The notes below the pieces were generated by a model. It made no database searches. It was not told the DNA's origin and saw only the letters and a program-made list of their open reading frames with translations. A DNA stretch of 64,000 nt. It comes from Aquirufa rosea. Lineage in GTDB: Bacteria > Bacteroidota > Bacteroidia > Cytophagales > Spirosomataceae. Shown one piece after another: positions 51,916 through 62,083 of this stretch (the stretch's first letter is position 1; every line of letters begins with the position of its first letter). Location: the NCBI RefSeq assembly GCF_004118285.1, contig NZ_SDHY01000009.1, positions 26,381 through 90,380 of the forward strand, written 5' to 3'. The translations under genes were made by a program, and so were the position numbers.

Positions 51916-53720
51916 AATTCTGGTTCTAAAGTCACTTGGTATTGAATTTTCTGGCCAGCTTTGGTGGAAAGTTTAAAACCAACAAAACGAGTTCCTGGAT
52001 TGGGGGCATCATAGTCATGGCCAGGCACCGTTGACCAAGTAATCCACTCTGCTTTGACCCCTTTCAAACTTAACTTAAGCCTTTTTCCATCTTGGCTTAA
52101 AATAGCTTTCCCATTCGCCCCTGCTTGGAATTCGGCAGGAGTCACCATGGTCCATATCAATTCCCCATCTTTTTCTACAAATGTTAGCAGGTCCTTAATT
52201 TCAACTTTTCGTTGATTCAGCAAAGACACTTGTCGCTGTACCGACTGAGCCTGATCTGGGTATAAACTACTTATATCCATGCCATATGCTATTTTTCGGT
52301 TAGAGACTAGCAAAGGTTTAATTTCTGCTTTTCCCTTCACTGCCTGAGCTTGTTGATTTAATGTCAAGGTATTATGTGACTTATTATGATATCTAAAGAC
52401 ATCCCATCTTTGAGCATTTTGTTCTTTTCCCCAGATGGCTACACCCTTTGATTCCAAGGACTCGTAATCTTGCATGCCAAAATCCATGGACCAACGTTTC
52501 CCCAAGGCATCCATCACAAATGAACCCACGTCCATGTGGCCATGATTCACCGAAGGAGAACCACCTTTCAAGCCCACATAAATAGTTTGGGAATCAGTCC
52601 ATGAACTCCGCATCATCGCCACAGGGTTGGGACCTGCCCCTACATAAGTTAATTCCTTAGGTTTTACAGGCTGCAAATTGCGGATTCCCTTTCCCCAAAT
52701 CATCACCAAAGGTAGGAGTCGGTCCGAAACTAAATTTTTTGATTGAACCAAAGTTTGAATTTCAGTGAACAACAAACTTGGATTCTTCGTTTTATCTGCA
52801 AACCAAAACATAGCTGGATGAAACCCTATCCCATCGCCAGAATCTGAATAGTTGAAATTCTTACCCGAAGGGCCCGTCATGTGTAATAAGTATTTGGCAC
52901 TATCATAAAAGCCAGGTGATCGATTTAATCCAAAATCAGATCCATAGACCTTTTCAATGGCATCATTGTACAAGACTTGAAATGAAGTACCATAACCCCA
53001 ATATGCATAGCCCTCAGGATAGGCCCCATCAGGGCCATAATCCTTCATCGGTAAGACGATGGATTGTTGGGCTCTTTGAATTAATTCCTGTGCTTTCTGT
53101 GGATAATCCTCTTGAATAGCCAAAATCCCAAGACTGATTCCAGCATTACACACTTGATTCCAATTATGGCTGGCTTTTAACCAGGAAGTATAACGAGCAT
53201 CATAGGAAGGTGTTATACCCTTGTCCATGATGGCCTGTTGAATAATTTGCTTAGATGAGCTCGAAAGTACATCAAACAGCCAATCATAACCTATGGCCAC
53301 TGCGCTGGTCATTTCAGCCACATCCAAAAAATGGGAAGGGTTCCAATCAGTAAATTGACAAACTTGAATAAGCTCTTTTTCTGCTCTTTGGGCATACTTC
53401 AATTCATGGGTCATTCGGTAAGCATAAGACCAAAACAAGGTTCTGCGAAGCATTTCACGCGAAACACCCAACAAACGTCTACCAATTTGTTTCCTGACTA
53501 AGGGCTCTTTTACAAGCATTGCCTCCGCCTCACCAAGTATTTTTTTATGTAAACTTGCCCACAAAGTATCTCGTTGAATGTTTTGCTGAATGACCACTTC
53601 CTCTCCTCTCATAAACAATAAGCGAGGATGCTGTCTAGCTGAAGGGATTAATTGTTTGAAATCCTGTGCCAAAGCAAAAGATGCCCACAAGAAAAAACAA
53701 AGAAGAAGTATTTTTTTCAT
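51912..53720 (-). CDS. Heparinase II/III-like secreted protein
   Basis: A 602-residue exported protein with an (alpha/alpha) toroid N-terminal domain (helical repeats with WASLHKKILGEAEAML, WSYAYRMTHELKYAQRAE, VAIGYDWLFDVL) and a C-terminal beta-sandwich of the heparinase II/III family (GSPSVNHGHMDVGSFVMDALGKRW). A signal peptide ends near FALAQ. The NHGHMDVGSF motif carries the metal/His region of these polysaccharide lyases or glycosidases. Substrate could be heparin-like, alginate or another uronic-acid polymer. Single gene, converging with the esterase gene. Confidence 0.88.
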   Translation of the reverse strand: MKKILLLCFFLWASFALAQDFKQLIPSARQHPRLLFMRGEEVVIQQNIQRDTLWASLHKKILGEAEAMLVKEPLVRKQIGRRLLGVSREMLRRTLFWSYAYRMTHELKYAQRAEKELIQVCQFTDWNPSHFLDVAEMTSAVAIGYDWLFDVLSSSSKQIIQQAIMDKGITPSYDARYTSWLKASHNWNQVCNAGISLGILAIQEDYPQKAQELIQRAQQSIVLPMKDYGPDGAYPEGYAYWGYGTSFQVLYNDAIEKVYGSDFGLNRSPGFYDSAKYLLHMTGPSGKNFNYSDSGDGIGFHPAMFWFADKTKNPSLLFTEIQTLVQSKNLVSDRLLPLVMIWGKGIRNLQPVKPKELTYVGAGPNPVAMMRSSWTDSQTIYVGLKGGSPSVNHGHMDVGSFVMDALGKRWSMDFGMQDYESLESKGVAIWGKEQNAQRWDVFRYHNKSHNTLTLNQQAQAVKGKAEIKPLLVSNRKIAYGMDISSLYPDQAQSVQRQVSLLNQRKVEIKDLLTFVEKDGELIWTMVTPAEFQAGANGKAILSQDGKRLKLSLKGVKAEWITWSTVPGHDYDAPNPGTRFVGFKLSTKAGQKIQYQVTLEPEF

Positions 53721-53735
53721 CAGCTAATATAGGTT

Positions 53736-53765
53736 TTGTGATCTCCAACAAGTTAGTAATTTTGA
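53736..53765 (+). promoter_or_regulatory. Promoter of the CarboxypepD_reg protein gene
   Basis: TTTG (53736-53739) and TAATTTTG (53758-53765) match the Bacteroidota -33/-7 consensus with an 18-base spacing. The ATG at 53797 is 31 bases after the -7 box. Confidence 0.6.
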
Positions 53766-53796
53766 ATTAGAAGCGATACATATCCCTAGCAAATAC

Positions 53797-54834
53797 ATGC
53801 AGCCCAAACTTTCTTTGTTAACCTTATTATACTGCATCATCTGTTATGGACAAGCAATAGCTCAAAATAGTTTTAACTTGTCGGGCAAAATTGCCGACAA
53901 ACAGAAAAATGAAGCGGTTTCTTTCGCACATATTTACTTAAATGGCACTTCATTTGGCACTCAGGCAGATGAAAATGGGCATTTTACGCTTAACAATATC
54001 CCCGCTGGAAATTACTTATTACTTATCTCCATGGTAGGATATCTACCCCTTTCTACCCAAATTTCTGTGCAACAAAACCAGAAAAACCTACATTACGAAT
54101 TGGTGGAGGATGTGAAGAATTTGGTAGAAATAAAGGTTCAGGGGCAACGTGACAAGGTCTGGGAAAAGCAAATCAGGCAGTTTGAAAATGAATATTTAGG
54201 AAGGAATATAGATCGAGATTTAGTGAAAATTCTGAATCGGCAGGTGATTAATTTCGAATACGATCCCAGTACAAAAACCCTAAAGGCGGAATCTAAAGAA
54301 CCTTTACTGATTGAAAATAGGGAGTTGGGCTTTTTATACCATGGATTTTTAGTGGGTTTTGAAAAATCTCCCAGACAATTAAACTTTAAATCCAGTGGTT
54401 ATTTTGAGGAGCTCAATCCCAGTTCTACCAAAGAAAAAAAACATTGGGAAAAGAATAGGCAATATGCTTTTCAAGGCTCACTGAGACACTTTCTCCAATC
54501 TTTGATTCAACAAAATTTGTCTAGTGAGGGATTTTATGTGACTTATAACAAAGAAAATAGACTCAGCAATCCACCGCCATTCAAATTGGAAGAGGTACTG
54601 TACACAACCAACAAACCTAATCTTTATGCCATCATATTAAAAAGAATGATACAAGTGGATTATGATTCTCCTAGACAATCCTCTAAGCTAAAACCCATGT
54701 CGGAGACTATTTTAATAGAAAGTAATGGAACTCTATTGGATCCCTATTCTCTTGAAGTCTTTGGTAAAATGTCGGAATCTAGAATGGGGCAAGAGCTCCC
54801 ATTAGATTATGTATATGAATCCAAAAGAAAATAA
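53797..54834 (+). CDS. CarboxypepD_reg-like domain secreted protein
   Basis: A 345-residue exported protein. A signal peptide (SLLTLLYCIICYGQAIA) is followed by a CarboxypepD_reg-like beta-sandwich (about residues 25-110: FNLSGKIADKQKNEAVSFAHIYLNG, GHFTLNNIPAGNYLLLISMVGY), the same module found at the N terminus of SusC-type receptors. The rest (about 115-345) is a mixed domain I cannot name; it carries LGFLYHGFLVGFEKSPRQLNF and a basic segment. There is no TonB plug or barrel, so it is not a receptor itself. It could be a surface or periplasmic adaptor. Strong terminator follows. Confidence 0.75.
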   Translation: MQPKLSLLTLLYCIICYGQAIAQNSFNLSGKIADKQKNEAVSFAHIYLNGTSFGTQADENGHFTLNNIPAGNYLLLISMVGYLPLSTQISVQQNQKNLHYELVEDVKNLVEIKVQGQRDKVWEKQIRQFENEYLGRNIDRDLVKILNRQVINFEYDPSTKTLKAESKEPLLIENRELGFLYHGFLVGFEKSPRQLNFKSSGYFEELNPSSTKEKKHWEKNRQYAFQGSLRHFLQSLIQQNLSSEGFYVTYNKENRLSNPPPFKLEEVLYTTNKPNLYAIILKRMIQVDYDSPRQSSKLKPMSETILIESNGTLLDPYSLEVFGKMSESRMGQELPLDYVYESKRK

Positions 54835-54867
54835 AAAAACACCCGACAGAAACTATCGGGTGTTTTT
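54835..54867. terminator. Bidirectional terminator between convergent genes
   Basis: AAAAACACCCGA (54835-54846) pairs perfectly with TCGGGTGTTTTT (54856-54867) around a 9-base loop. The A and T ends let it serve both the CarboxypepD_reg gene and the minus-strand SusC-SusD-PqaA operon. Confidence 0.92.
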
Positions 54868-54880
54868 GCAAGAAATCAAA

Positions 54881-56230
54881 TTACAATACTTTATCCGTAT
54901 CGGTAGTGAAAATACGTGTACTGATGGTATAGCTTCCTCCATTTGGATCTTTGTATTTTAAATCCATATAAAAGGCCTGGTAACCTTTTTTTACATAAGG
55001 TATAACATACTTCACGGTATTTCCTTCTGGCTTCACCCGTCGAGTCAACCATAGATTATTTCTGAAATCACGGTCAGAGGAAGTAGTTCCCCAGATGGCA
55101 GCATCTTCCAAACCTTCCGCATAGGCATTCACCGTTAATTCGAAACCATCTTTGCCTTTCACCACATTCCATGTTGGAACTGGTATCTCTTTATTTTGAA
55201 GAGATAAACCAAAGAATGCGCTTAATGCCTCAATAGCTTGCTTGCCTCCAGCTAAATCATGACCAGCATTGGGCACATAATGAATCAAGTTTTTACCAGG
55301 AATTTGGTCAAAATAATGCTTGATAGCATCTGCGGTCCAATATGGGTCATTGGTACCAATAAAGATGATTTTAGGCACACTCATATGGGCACGATAGGAA
55401 TATGGGTCAATCATGGAGGTAATAGCCTTACCTATTGGAGTTCCTGTCCCTTGGGGAATACCCAGTTTCACATAGTCCTCAATCTGATCACTATATTCAC
55501 CATAAGTATCTTTTTGGTAGTTCAAGGTAGCAGGCATATTCAACATATCAATTACCATAGGTCCAATGGCCTTCACCCTCTTATCGCCAATCGCACTGGA
55601 TAACCAAGTAGTCCAGCCACGCTTCGATGCTCCAGAAATTACAAAATCCTTGATTTGAATATTGGACTTTTTGCTAGCAAATTCCTGAATGGCATCCATT
55701 CCACGGACAGCAGATTTTACCATCGGGAATAATAATGGCCAAGTCATATCTCCCGTCTCTCGGTATTGATGTAGGGTATAGGAGATTAATTCATCTTCCG
55801 TTTTTCCTCCATATAACGGTTGATTGGGAACTTGTTTAATGAGAGCCACCACGGCATTGTTTTTGGCTGCTACCATGGACAAATAAGTCCACATTCTATC
55901 CTCTTTGCTCCAATTAGGTTGTTCATCCTTATTACTACCCCCCGTAATGAAAAGCATGGCTCCCTCATACTTTACTTTGGCAGGAATGATGATAGTCAAT
56001 TGATGCTTCCAAGTAATATTTTGCCACTTTTGTGAGGTTAAAAGTACATTATATCCTTTAGAAGTACCCAAAGAAACTGAATCTTTCAGTTCCCAATGGT
56101 AAGATTTATCCCCATTAGCCATATAGCTTTTTAAGGCAGTTTCTGGAGTTACCTTTTGAGCAAAGCCTGGAAATGCCAATAAACAATAAGCACTGAATAG
56201 AAGAAAAAAAGATGTTACGCGTTGATACAT
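54881..56230 (-). CDS. PhoPQ-activated pathogenicity-related (PqaA) family hydrolase
   Basis: A 449-residue exported protein of the PhoPQ_related family, an alpha/beta-hydrolase-like fold. A signal peptide ends near GFAQK. Nucleophile candidate Ser is in DFVISGASKRGWTTWLSS; acid and His candidates are Asp in KIIFIGTNDPYWTADA and His in VPNAGHDLAGG. The N-terminal part has ITWKHQLTIIIPAKV typical of the family. It is the last gene of an operon with SusC and SusD homologues, 28 bases after the SusD gene. This suggests a surface nutrient system for an ester, peptide or acylated glycan rather than virulence. Confidence 0.87.
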   Translation of the reverse strand: MYQRVTSFFLLFSAYCLLAFPGFAQKVTPETALKSYMANGDKSYHWELKDSVSLGTSKGYNVLLTSQKWQNITWKHQLTIIIPAKVKYEGAMLFITGGSNKDEQPNWSKEDRMWTYLSMVAAKNNAVVALIKQVPNQPLYGGKTEDELISYTLHQYRETGDMTWPLLFPMVKSAVRGMDAIQEFASKKSNIQIKDFVISGASKRGWTTWLSSAIGDKRVKAIGPMVIDMLNMPATLNYQKDTYGEYSDQIEDYVKLGIPQGTGTPIGKAITSMIDPYSYRAHMSVPKIIFIGTNDPYWTADAIKHYFDQIPGKNLIHYVPNAGHDLAGGKQAIEALSAFFGLSLQNKEIPVPTWNVVKGKDGFELTVNAYAEGLEDAAIWGTTSSDRDFRNNLWLTRRVKPEGNTVKYVIPYVKKGYQAFYMDLKYKDPNGGSYTISTRIFTTDTDKVL

Positions 56231-56258
56231 GGTTTAGTTTTTAAATGTTAACAATGAT

Positions 56259-57896
56259 TTACCAAGGCTTTCCTGTTCCTTGAGCTACCCATGGCTTCGA
56301 CCATGGACTATTTTTGCCATCTGCCTCTGAATAAGTGGTAGTTTCCAAGCGACCCATCGCCGTTTCAGTATTTACTTTATTCAAGTTTCTCTCGTCAAGC
56401 ATGTAGTAAAAACGAACAGGCAATACCTTACGAATGGCAGCAGGGCCAGCAGTTAATACTGGGAAGCCGGTTCTGCGGTAATCAAACCAAGCCTCCTGAG
56501 CAGCAGTCCAGCTAGAAATCCATTTTTGTTCGATGATTTGACTTAAAGTTCCATCAAATGCCACCCCTGGGTTGGCAATATAAGTAGCATAGGTTCCACC
56601 CACCCCCCAAGTATCCAAGGAAGCTTTAACTCCCGCCTCATAATGAGCCTTTGCGGTTCCAGCCACAGCCCAGCCCTTCAAGGCTGCCTCAGCTAAAATG
56701 AAACGCACTTCAGCGGCAGACATCATCCTAGACTTCAACAAAGGACCCTTAGCTTGGCGATAAATATCGTTTAACCAAGATACGTGTGGGTTATTGGCAC
56801 CTTGTTCGGCCGTCGGACTCAAATTGTAGGATGCACCACCAATGATTCCCGTAGGTAAGCCTACGTATTCGGGATGGGTATTTACTTCTTTACCAGCCAC
56901 TTTATCCAGCGACAAATATCGTTTTCCACCTTCAATCTTGTCTGTACCTTTTGGCAAATTAGGATCTACTACCAAAGGAATTTGCACTTTATTTGCCCAA
57001 ACTCCAATTCTTGGATCTTTTAAATCCAATAATTTATTAACGAAAGTCGCCGCCATTTTGATACGTCTGTAATTGGAAGCACTAGCATCATAAACCGCAT
57101 TCGCCGGCCAAGAGTCACTATCGCTATTTCCTGCAAATGGCATAGCAGCATCATCAGCAATAGCCGTGATAATAGGATATTGTGTAGCATTCGCCATTAA
57201 TTTTTCGATACCAGCTTTAGCTACATCAGGTTTCTTGGATGAAATGCGCATGTAGTATCTCAATGCCAAAGAATTTGCCAACTTTCTCCATTTACTGGCA
57301 TTGCCCTGGTAAATCACATCAGCATTACCTGGAGTACTTGGATAAGAAGCTTTTGACAATAGATTATTGGCGGTTTCTAAATCGGCCAAAATTCCCGTAT
57401 ATATTGTTTCCTGGGTATCATAGGCCGGGAAAGTATTGCTAGCTCCACCCTCAGCTCCTTTCAAAGCAGCAGTGTATGGTGCATCTCCCCACAGATCCGT
57501 AATTAAACCAAACATCATGCACTTGGTAACTAGCGCGATTCCTTGGTGCAATTCTAAATTCAAGGCCACCGAACGGTTGTACACATATTGGTTATTTCGT
57601 AGGATATCATAGTAAGAAGCCCAAGACTGGCTTCCTCCCCATTCATAAGTATTATGCCCACCTGACCATCCATCCTTCTGGGTGTGTTGCATCACTCCAG
57701 CGATATCTTGATAGCCTAGGTTCACAAATGCCTTGCCAGTCTCTGTCAAGACAGTCGACATCACCAAATTAGGATTAGCCGTTTCTGGATTGATGCCATT
57801 CGGATTTTGATTTAGCACGGTTAAATCCTTGCAGGAATAGAAACTTCCCGAAAGAACTAAAACCAATGCCCATATTTTATATGATGTATTTTTCAT
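56259..57896 (-). CDS. SusD/RagB-like nutrient-binding outer-membrane lipoprotein (SusD-like_2 group)
   Basis: A 545-residue SusD homologue of the divergent SusD-like_2 group. ATG 57896 opens MKNTSYKIWALVLVLSGSFYSC with lipid-carrying Cys22; an in-frame ATG at 57962 would overlap the SusC gene. Typical features are LNQNPNGINPETANPNLVMS near the N terminus, SKWRKLANSLALRYYMRIS, SRMMSAAEVRFILAEAALKGW, and the C-terminal KVLPVRFYYMLDERNLN. It acts as lid and binding partner of the SusC protein encoded just upstream (23 bases). The substrate is not known; the group is found in peptide and glycan systems. Confidence 0.93.
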   Translation of the reverse strand: MKNTSYKIWALVLVLSGSFYSCKDLTVLNQNPNGINPETANPNLVMSTVLTETGKAFVNLGYQDIAGVMQHTQKDGWSGGHNTYEWGGSQSWASYYDILRNNQYVYNRSVALNLELHQGIALVTKCMMFGLITDLWGDAPYTAALKGAEGGASNTFPAYDTQETIYTGILADLETANNLLSKASYPSTPGNADVIYQGNASKWRKLANSLALRYYMRISSKKPDVAKAGIEKLMANATQYPIITAIADDAAMPFAGNSDSDSWPANAVYDASASNYRRIKMAATFVNKLLDLKDPRIGVWANKVQIPLVVDPNLPKGTDKIEGGKRYLSLDKVAGKEVNTHPEYVGLPTGIIGGASYNLSPTAEQGANNPHVSWLNDIYRQAKGPLLKSRMMSAAEVRFILAEAALKGWAVAGTAKAHYEAGVKASLDTWGVGGTYATYIANPGVAFDGTLSQIIEQKWISSWTAAQEAWFDYRRTGFPVLTAGPAAIRKVLPVRFYYMLDERNLNKVNTETAMGRLETTTYSEADGKNSPWSKPWVAQGTGKPW

Positions 57897-57919
57897 GATC
57901 TTTTGCTGTCTAAATTCCA

Positions 57920-60900
57920 TTAAAAAGTTAAACCTAATTTGAAACCAACAGGAATAACCCAAGGGGTTACATTATAACGCTCAATTCCTTGCTTGAATTG
58001 AGAGCCACCTCCCTGAACGCTAGCTTCTTGCTGGAAGGCAGTTTCAGGATCTATGTTAATTTTCGCTTTTGTCCAAAGGATGATATTTCGACTGTACACA
58101 GAGAAATTAGCATTTTGAACGCCTATTTTCTTCAACCATTGCTGAGGCAAATCAATACCAAGGGAAATCTCTCTCAACTTCACATAATCAGCATCATACA
58201 AGAAAGCACGAGTAAAAGACCAAGCCGTTGAACCTGCAAAAGGTAAGGTGGTGGTACCTGTGTTTCCTAAGTTCTCAATATATCCAGTAGGATTACCCGA
58301 AGTATCATAGCCGGTGGCTATTACCCCTGGAATAAATACCCCACCATGAGGGAAATTATACGGGCCATACTTGAATCCATAAGGTCCATATTCTGGGGTA
58401 GGGCCTCCCACCAACGGGAAATAATTGCCCGTAATCTTGATTAAACGCTCCTGATTTGCTACCAAATAGTTTTTCAGGGCATCACCAGACAATCCATTTG
58501 GATTGATTAATTTATCAAGGAACAACTGGGAACGACCATTTTCCTCTCCATAGCGGTAAGTCTGAGAAACAAACTGTCCTCCACTTCTCCAGTCAAATGA
58601 CATATTTAAGCTCAAGCGTTTATAGCTAATGGAGGTTTGCATACCCAAGATAAAATCTGGATTAAAGTTTCCTATCTTATTACGGGTATTGATGGCATCG
58701 ATGGACTGCCATTTACCTGTCTTATCCAAAATTGGATATCCATAATAAGGAGAAGCTTTATCTTTTACAGTGACAATTTGCGCATCATAAATATCACCAA
58801 TCTCCTCTCCTACGTAAGTCCATGCACCTCCCTTAGCATCTTGCCACAAGGTATAGTAAGGTAAATCATCTGATAATTCTACGATGCGAGTTCTGTTGCG
58901 TGTCCAGTTCAAGTTCACATCCCAATTCCAATTACTGGATTTAACTGGAGTAAAGCCCATGGTTAATTCCACGCCTTTGCTCACCAATAAACCTGCATTT
59001 ACATTTTTCAAGGAATACCCAGAGGAAGGGGGCAACTTGGTACTTAAGATCTGGTTTCTATTTTCAACTTGGTAGTAAGTTCCAGAAAAACGTAGTCGAT
59101 TACGGTACAAACTCAAATCAAAACCCGTTTCATAGGAGGTAACAATTTCAGGTTTCAAATCAGAAATCAATAATGTACTTGGAGTACTTAATCGAGGAAT
59201 TCCATCCCAAGTTCCTGCATTACCCAAGGTTCCCAATAATTGATAAGGATTGGCATCATTACCCACTTGTGCTACACCACCACGAAATTTAAATAAATCC
59301 ACTTGGTTTGGCATGTTGAACATTTCATTTAATAAAACACTCAAGGAGGCAGAAGGATAGAAATAGGAACGATTCGCCGCTGGCAGAGTACTTGACCAGT
59401 CGTTACGGGCAGTTACATCCAGGAATACCATGTCTTTGTAACCAATATTGGCCAAACCATATCCACTATAAATGGCTCTTTGGAACCAAGTACTATAATA
59501 ATCTAAGTTCGCTGGGGCAATATTTTGCACATTAAATGCACCTGGAACGATTAAACCTGTACCACTTTTACTTGCATTGGTGATATTAGATCCACGCTGA
59601 TAACGAGCATTGCCTCCAATGGAGAAGGATAAACTGAAATCGCTCACATCCTTTTTGTAGGTAGCTAAGAAATCCGCATTACTTTCAAAATTGCCCAAAT
59701 TTATATTTCCATAGGCGCCACGCGGGTCATTGGTATAACTATTGGCTATCTTCATTTCTCGCTGCTCCGTATAGGTATCTAAGGCATACCTACCCATCAA
59801 GCTAAATTCAGGACTGATTTGGTAGTCCAAACGTATATTTCCAAATAAACGATCTCTTACAAAACCATTATTCACTTCATAAGCTAGGAAATAGGGGTTA
59901 TTATACACCGTATTATATTGGGTACGTTGTTGCAAACCCTCTTGCCCTGGCATCCAATAATTCTTTAATTCTAAGATATCAATATGAGGAGAGACATTGT
60001 ATGCCCATTCCAATGGGTTGGTACCACGGTTACCTGCAGGGCGATTATTGGAAGAAGATCGACTGATATCCAAGTTATTACTCAGCGTCAATTTCTTGTT
60101 GACCTTGATGGAAGTATTCAGATTTAAGGTATTTCTAAACAAATCAGAATTAGGAATGATACCTCTATTCTGCATATTGGAAAAAGACAAACGATAATTA
60201 AACTGATCGTTACTATTGGCAATGGAAATACCGTTTGTAGTAGTAATACCTGTTTGAACAAATTTGGCCACATTGTCCTTATGAGAGATTAATGGTGTAG
60301 CTATTTTCTTGCCATTCGCATCTAGGGGGCTGTTCCACTGCACTTCCGAATAGCCCTTATCTAATTCAGCACCATAGGTAGCACCTACCTCTTCCTGAAT
60401 TAATTTACCAAAGGCATTGGAAAGTGGATTTCCTGTTATAGAGGCAGGAATGGCAGAAAACTGGCCTGGGCCAAATTTAGTTTGCCATTTGAGGTATTTA
60501 TAAGGATTATCAAAAACCGTATTAGAAGTGATGTTCACCGTCAATTTACGAGACTTCGCCCCTGACTTGGTCGTAATTAAAACCACGCCATTACCTGCAC
60601 GTGAACCATATAAGGCTGCGGCACTAGGACCTTTTAAGACAGAGACATTTTCAATATCCTCAGGATTTAAACCTGATATGGAGTTACCAAAATCAGCGCG
60701 GTTGTCATTTCCAACTTGACTAATATTATTTAATGTATTGGCGATAGGCACACCGTCAATGACAAATAATGGTTGGTTGTCTGAACTCAATGAATTAGCT
60801 CCACGTATAACCATACTGACTGAGGAGCCAGTACCTCCTGTAGAACTAATAGTTACACCCGCCATCTTTCCGGCCATGGCATTCAATACGTTCTCTTGAG

Positions 60901-61378
60901 CTACCCGATTCATCTCTTTGCCATCTACTTTGGCAACAGAATAACCTAAGGATTTTTCTTCTCTGCGTATACCCAATGCCGTTACAACTACTTCATTAAG
61001 CATGGAGGTTCCAGGGTTTAAGGAAATATCCAATTTCTTTTGAGTACCTACTCTTACTTCAGTAGGTTCAAACCCGACAGATGAGAATACCAAAACTGTG
61101 TTGGGACCAGATACTTCAATGGAGTAGTTTCCGGATTCATTGGAACTAGTTCCGCGAGAAGTTCCTTTGATGCTGACATTGGCACCTGGAATACCGGAAC
61201 CATCTTGTTTGGAGCTGATTTTTCCAGTAACAATTGTTGTTTGCGCCCAAAGAACGGGACTAACAAGCAACATGAAGCACAAGGAAAATAACCACCTCCT
61301 CAATGTTAGTTGAGTGAAGTTTACTTTCAAGTTAAGATAAATAGGTTTAAGTTTAGAATTAAATAGAACTCTGCGCAA
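57920..61378 (-). CDS. SusC/RagA family TonB-linked outer-membrane receptor
   Basis: A complete 1152-residue TonB-dependent receptor. A signal sequence (WLFSLCFMLLVSPVLWAQ) is followed by a CarboxypepD_reg domain (about residues 48-125), then LNEVVVTALGIRREEKSLG (TonB-box/plug linker), the plug with SSDNQPLFVIDGVPIAN and GPSAAALYGSRAGNGVVLI, and a large beta barrel ending GFKLGLTF. STN is absent, so it is not a classical sigma-linked transducer. It forms the import channel for the SusD protein encoded next. The promoter must lie in the 700-base divergent spacer, but no TAnnTTTG box was found there on this strand. Confidence 0.95.
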   Translation of the reverse strand: MRRVLFNSKLKPIYLNLKVNFTQLTLRRWLFSLCFMLLVSPVLWAQTTIVTGKISSKQDGSGIPGANVSIKGTSRGTSSNESGNYSIEVSGPNTVLVFSSVGFEPTEVRVGTQKKLDISLNPGTSMLNEVVVTALGIRREEKSLGYSVAKVDGKEMNRVAQENVLNAMAGKMAGVTISSTGGTGSSVSMVIRGANSLSSDNQPLFVIDGVPIANTLNNISQVGNDNRADFGNSISGLNPEDIENVSVLKGPSAAALYGSRAGNGVVLITTKSGAKSRKLTVNITSNTVFDNPYKYLKWQTKFGPGQFSAIPASITGNPLSNAFGKLIQEEVGATYGAELDKGYSEVQWNSPLDANGKKIATPLISHKDNVAKFVQTGITTTNGISIANSNDQFNYRLSFSNMQNRGIIPNSDLFRNTLNLNTSIKVNKKLTLSNNLDISRSSSNNRPAGNRGTNPLEWAYNVSPHIDILELKNYWMPGQEGLQQRTQYNTVYNNPYFLAYEVNNGFVRDRLFGNIRLDYQISPEFSLMGRYALDTYTEQREMKIANSYTNDPRGAYGNINLGNFESNADFLATYKKDVSDFSLSFSIGGNARYQRGSNITNASKSGTGLIVPGAFNVQNIAPANLDYYSTWFQRAIYSGYGLANIGYKDMVFLDVTARNDWSSTLPAANRSYFYPSASLSVLLNEMFNMPNQVDLFKFRGGVAQVGNDANPYQLLGTLGNAGTWDGIPRLSTPSTLLISDLKPEIVTSYETGFDLSLYRNRLRFSGTYYQVENRNQILSTKLPPSSGYSLKNVNAGLLVSKGVELTMGFTPVKSSNWNWDVNLNWTRNRTRIVELSDDLPYYTLWQDAKGGAWTYVGEEIGDIYDAQIVTVKDKASPYYGYPILDKTGKWQSIDAINTRNKIGNFNPDFILGMQTSISYKRLSLNMSFDWRSGGQFVSQTYRYGEENGRSQLFLDKLINPNGLSGDALKNYLVANQERLIKITGNYFPLVGGPTPEYGPYGFKYGPYNFPHGGVFIPGVIATGYDTSGNPTGYIENLGNTGTTTLPFAGSTAWSFTRAFLYDADYVKLREISLGIDLPQQWLKKIGVQNANFSVYSRNIILWTKAKINIDPETAFQQEASVQGGGSQFKQGIERYNVTPWVIPVGFKLGLTF

Positions 61379-62083
61379 TATAGGAATTATTCTAAATCTT
61401 CAAATTAAAATTCTATAAAATTGGCATTAAATTAGGATGAATGGCAAAATGAATCTTGTCCATTTTAGGCTAATCAGATTAAGTCAAAATTTTAAATAAA
61501 AATTAACGATTTAAAAATTACTTGACAAAGTAAATTTCACAAAAACTTAAAAATCAGCACTTTACTGTCAAATAAATAACCTTGTAAAGATTTATTTAAA
61601 ATACAATAAATCTAACAATTAGTTAATTTTACTTGTCTTTACGAATGAACTTGAAAGTACACATTTTTAAATAATTACTAAAAAACAGAAATCAGATGGT
61701 GACTCACATAAGTTTTGCCATAGCTTAAATAGGCTTATATTTTTTGTCCTATATTTCAAACAAAGAACATAATTACTATACTGACATTTTAAAATGGCAA
61801 CATAGTTTGTGAGTTTTGCATGGAAGAAATCCCAAAACGGAATTCTTTTGATTAAAATCGGGTTACTCCCTGTTCTAAATTTATATTAATTCAAAGGCTT
61901 ATCTCCTCTATTTTTATAGTCAGACTAAGCCTGTTCTTATTCATTTAGCCTTCAGGCGTACTTCTATTTTTATTTCAGAAAAATTCCCACTGGTTATTAT
62001 TCCATGTGTGAGCACATGCTCAAGGTTTTCTTTGTGTTAACCTCACTATTTTTTTAACCAAATAGTTCTAAAAATTTTATTTT
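61379..62083. other. Large intergenic region between divergent genes
   Basis: A 705-base very AT-rich spacer between the SusC gene (-) and a surface-protein gene (+). No reading frame of note and no RNA gene was recognised. An imperfect palindrome is present at 62003-62018 (CATGTG, 4 bases, CACATG), 66 bases before the plus-strand ATG. Near matches to TAnnTTTG exist (for example TAAATTTA near 61876), but none is exact on either strand that I can defend. Confidence 0.55.

Noticed and set aside
62003..62018. CATGTG-TGAG-CACATG palindrome before the surface-protein gene
   Set aside because: Short arms in an AT-rich spacer; noted in the spacer entry but not strong enough to call an operator.
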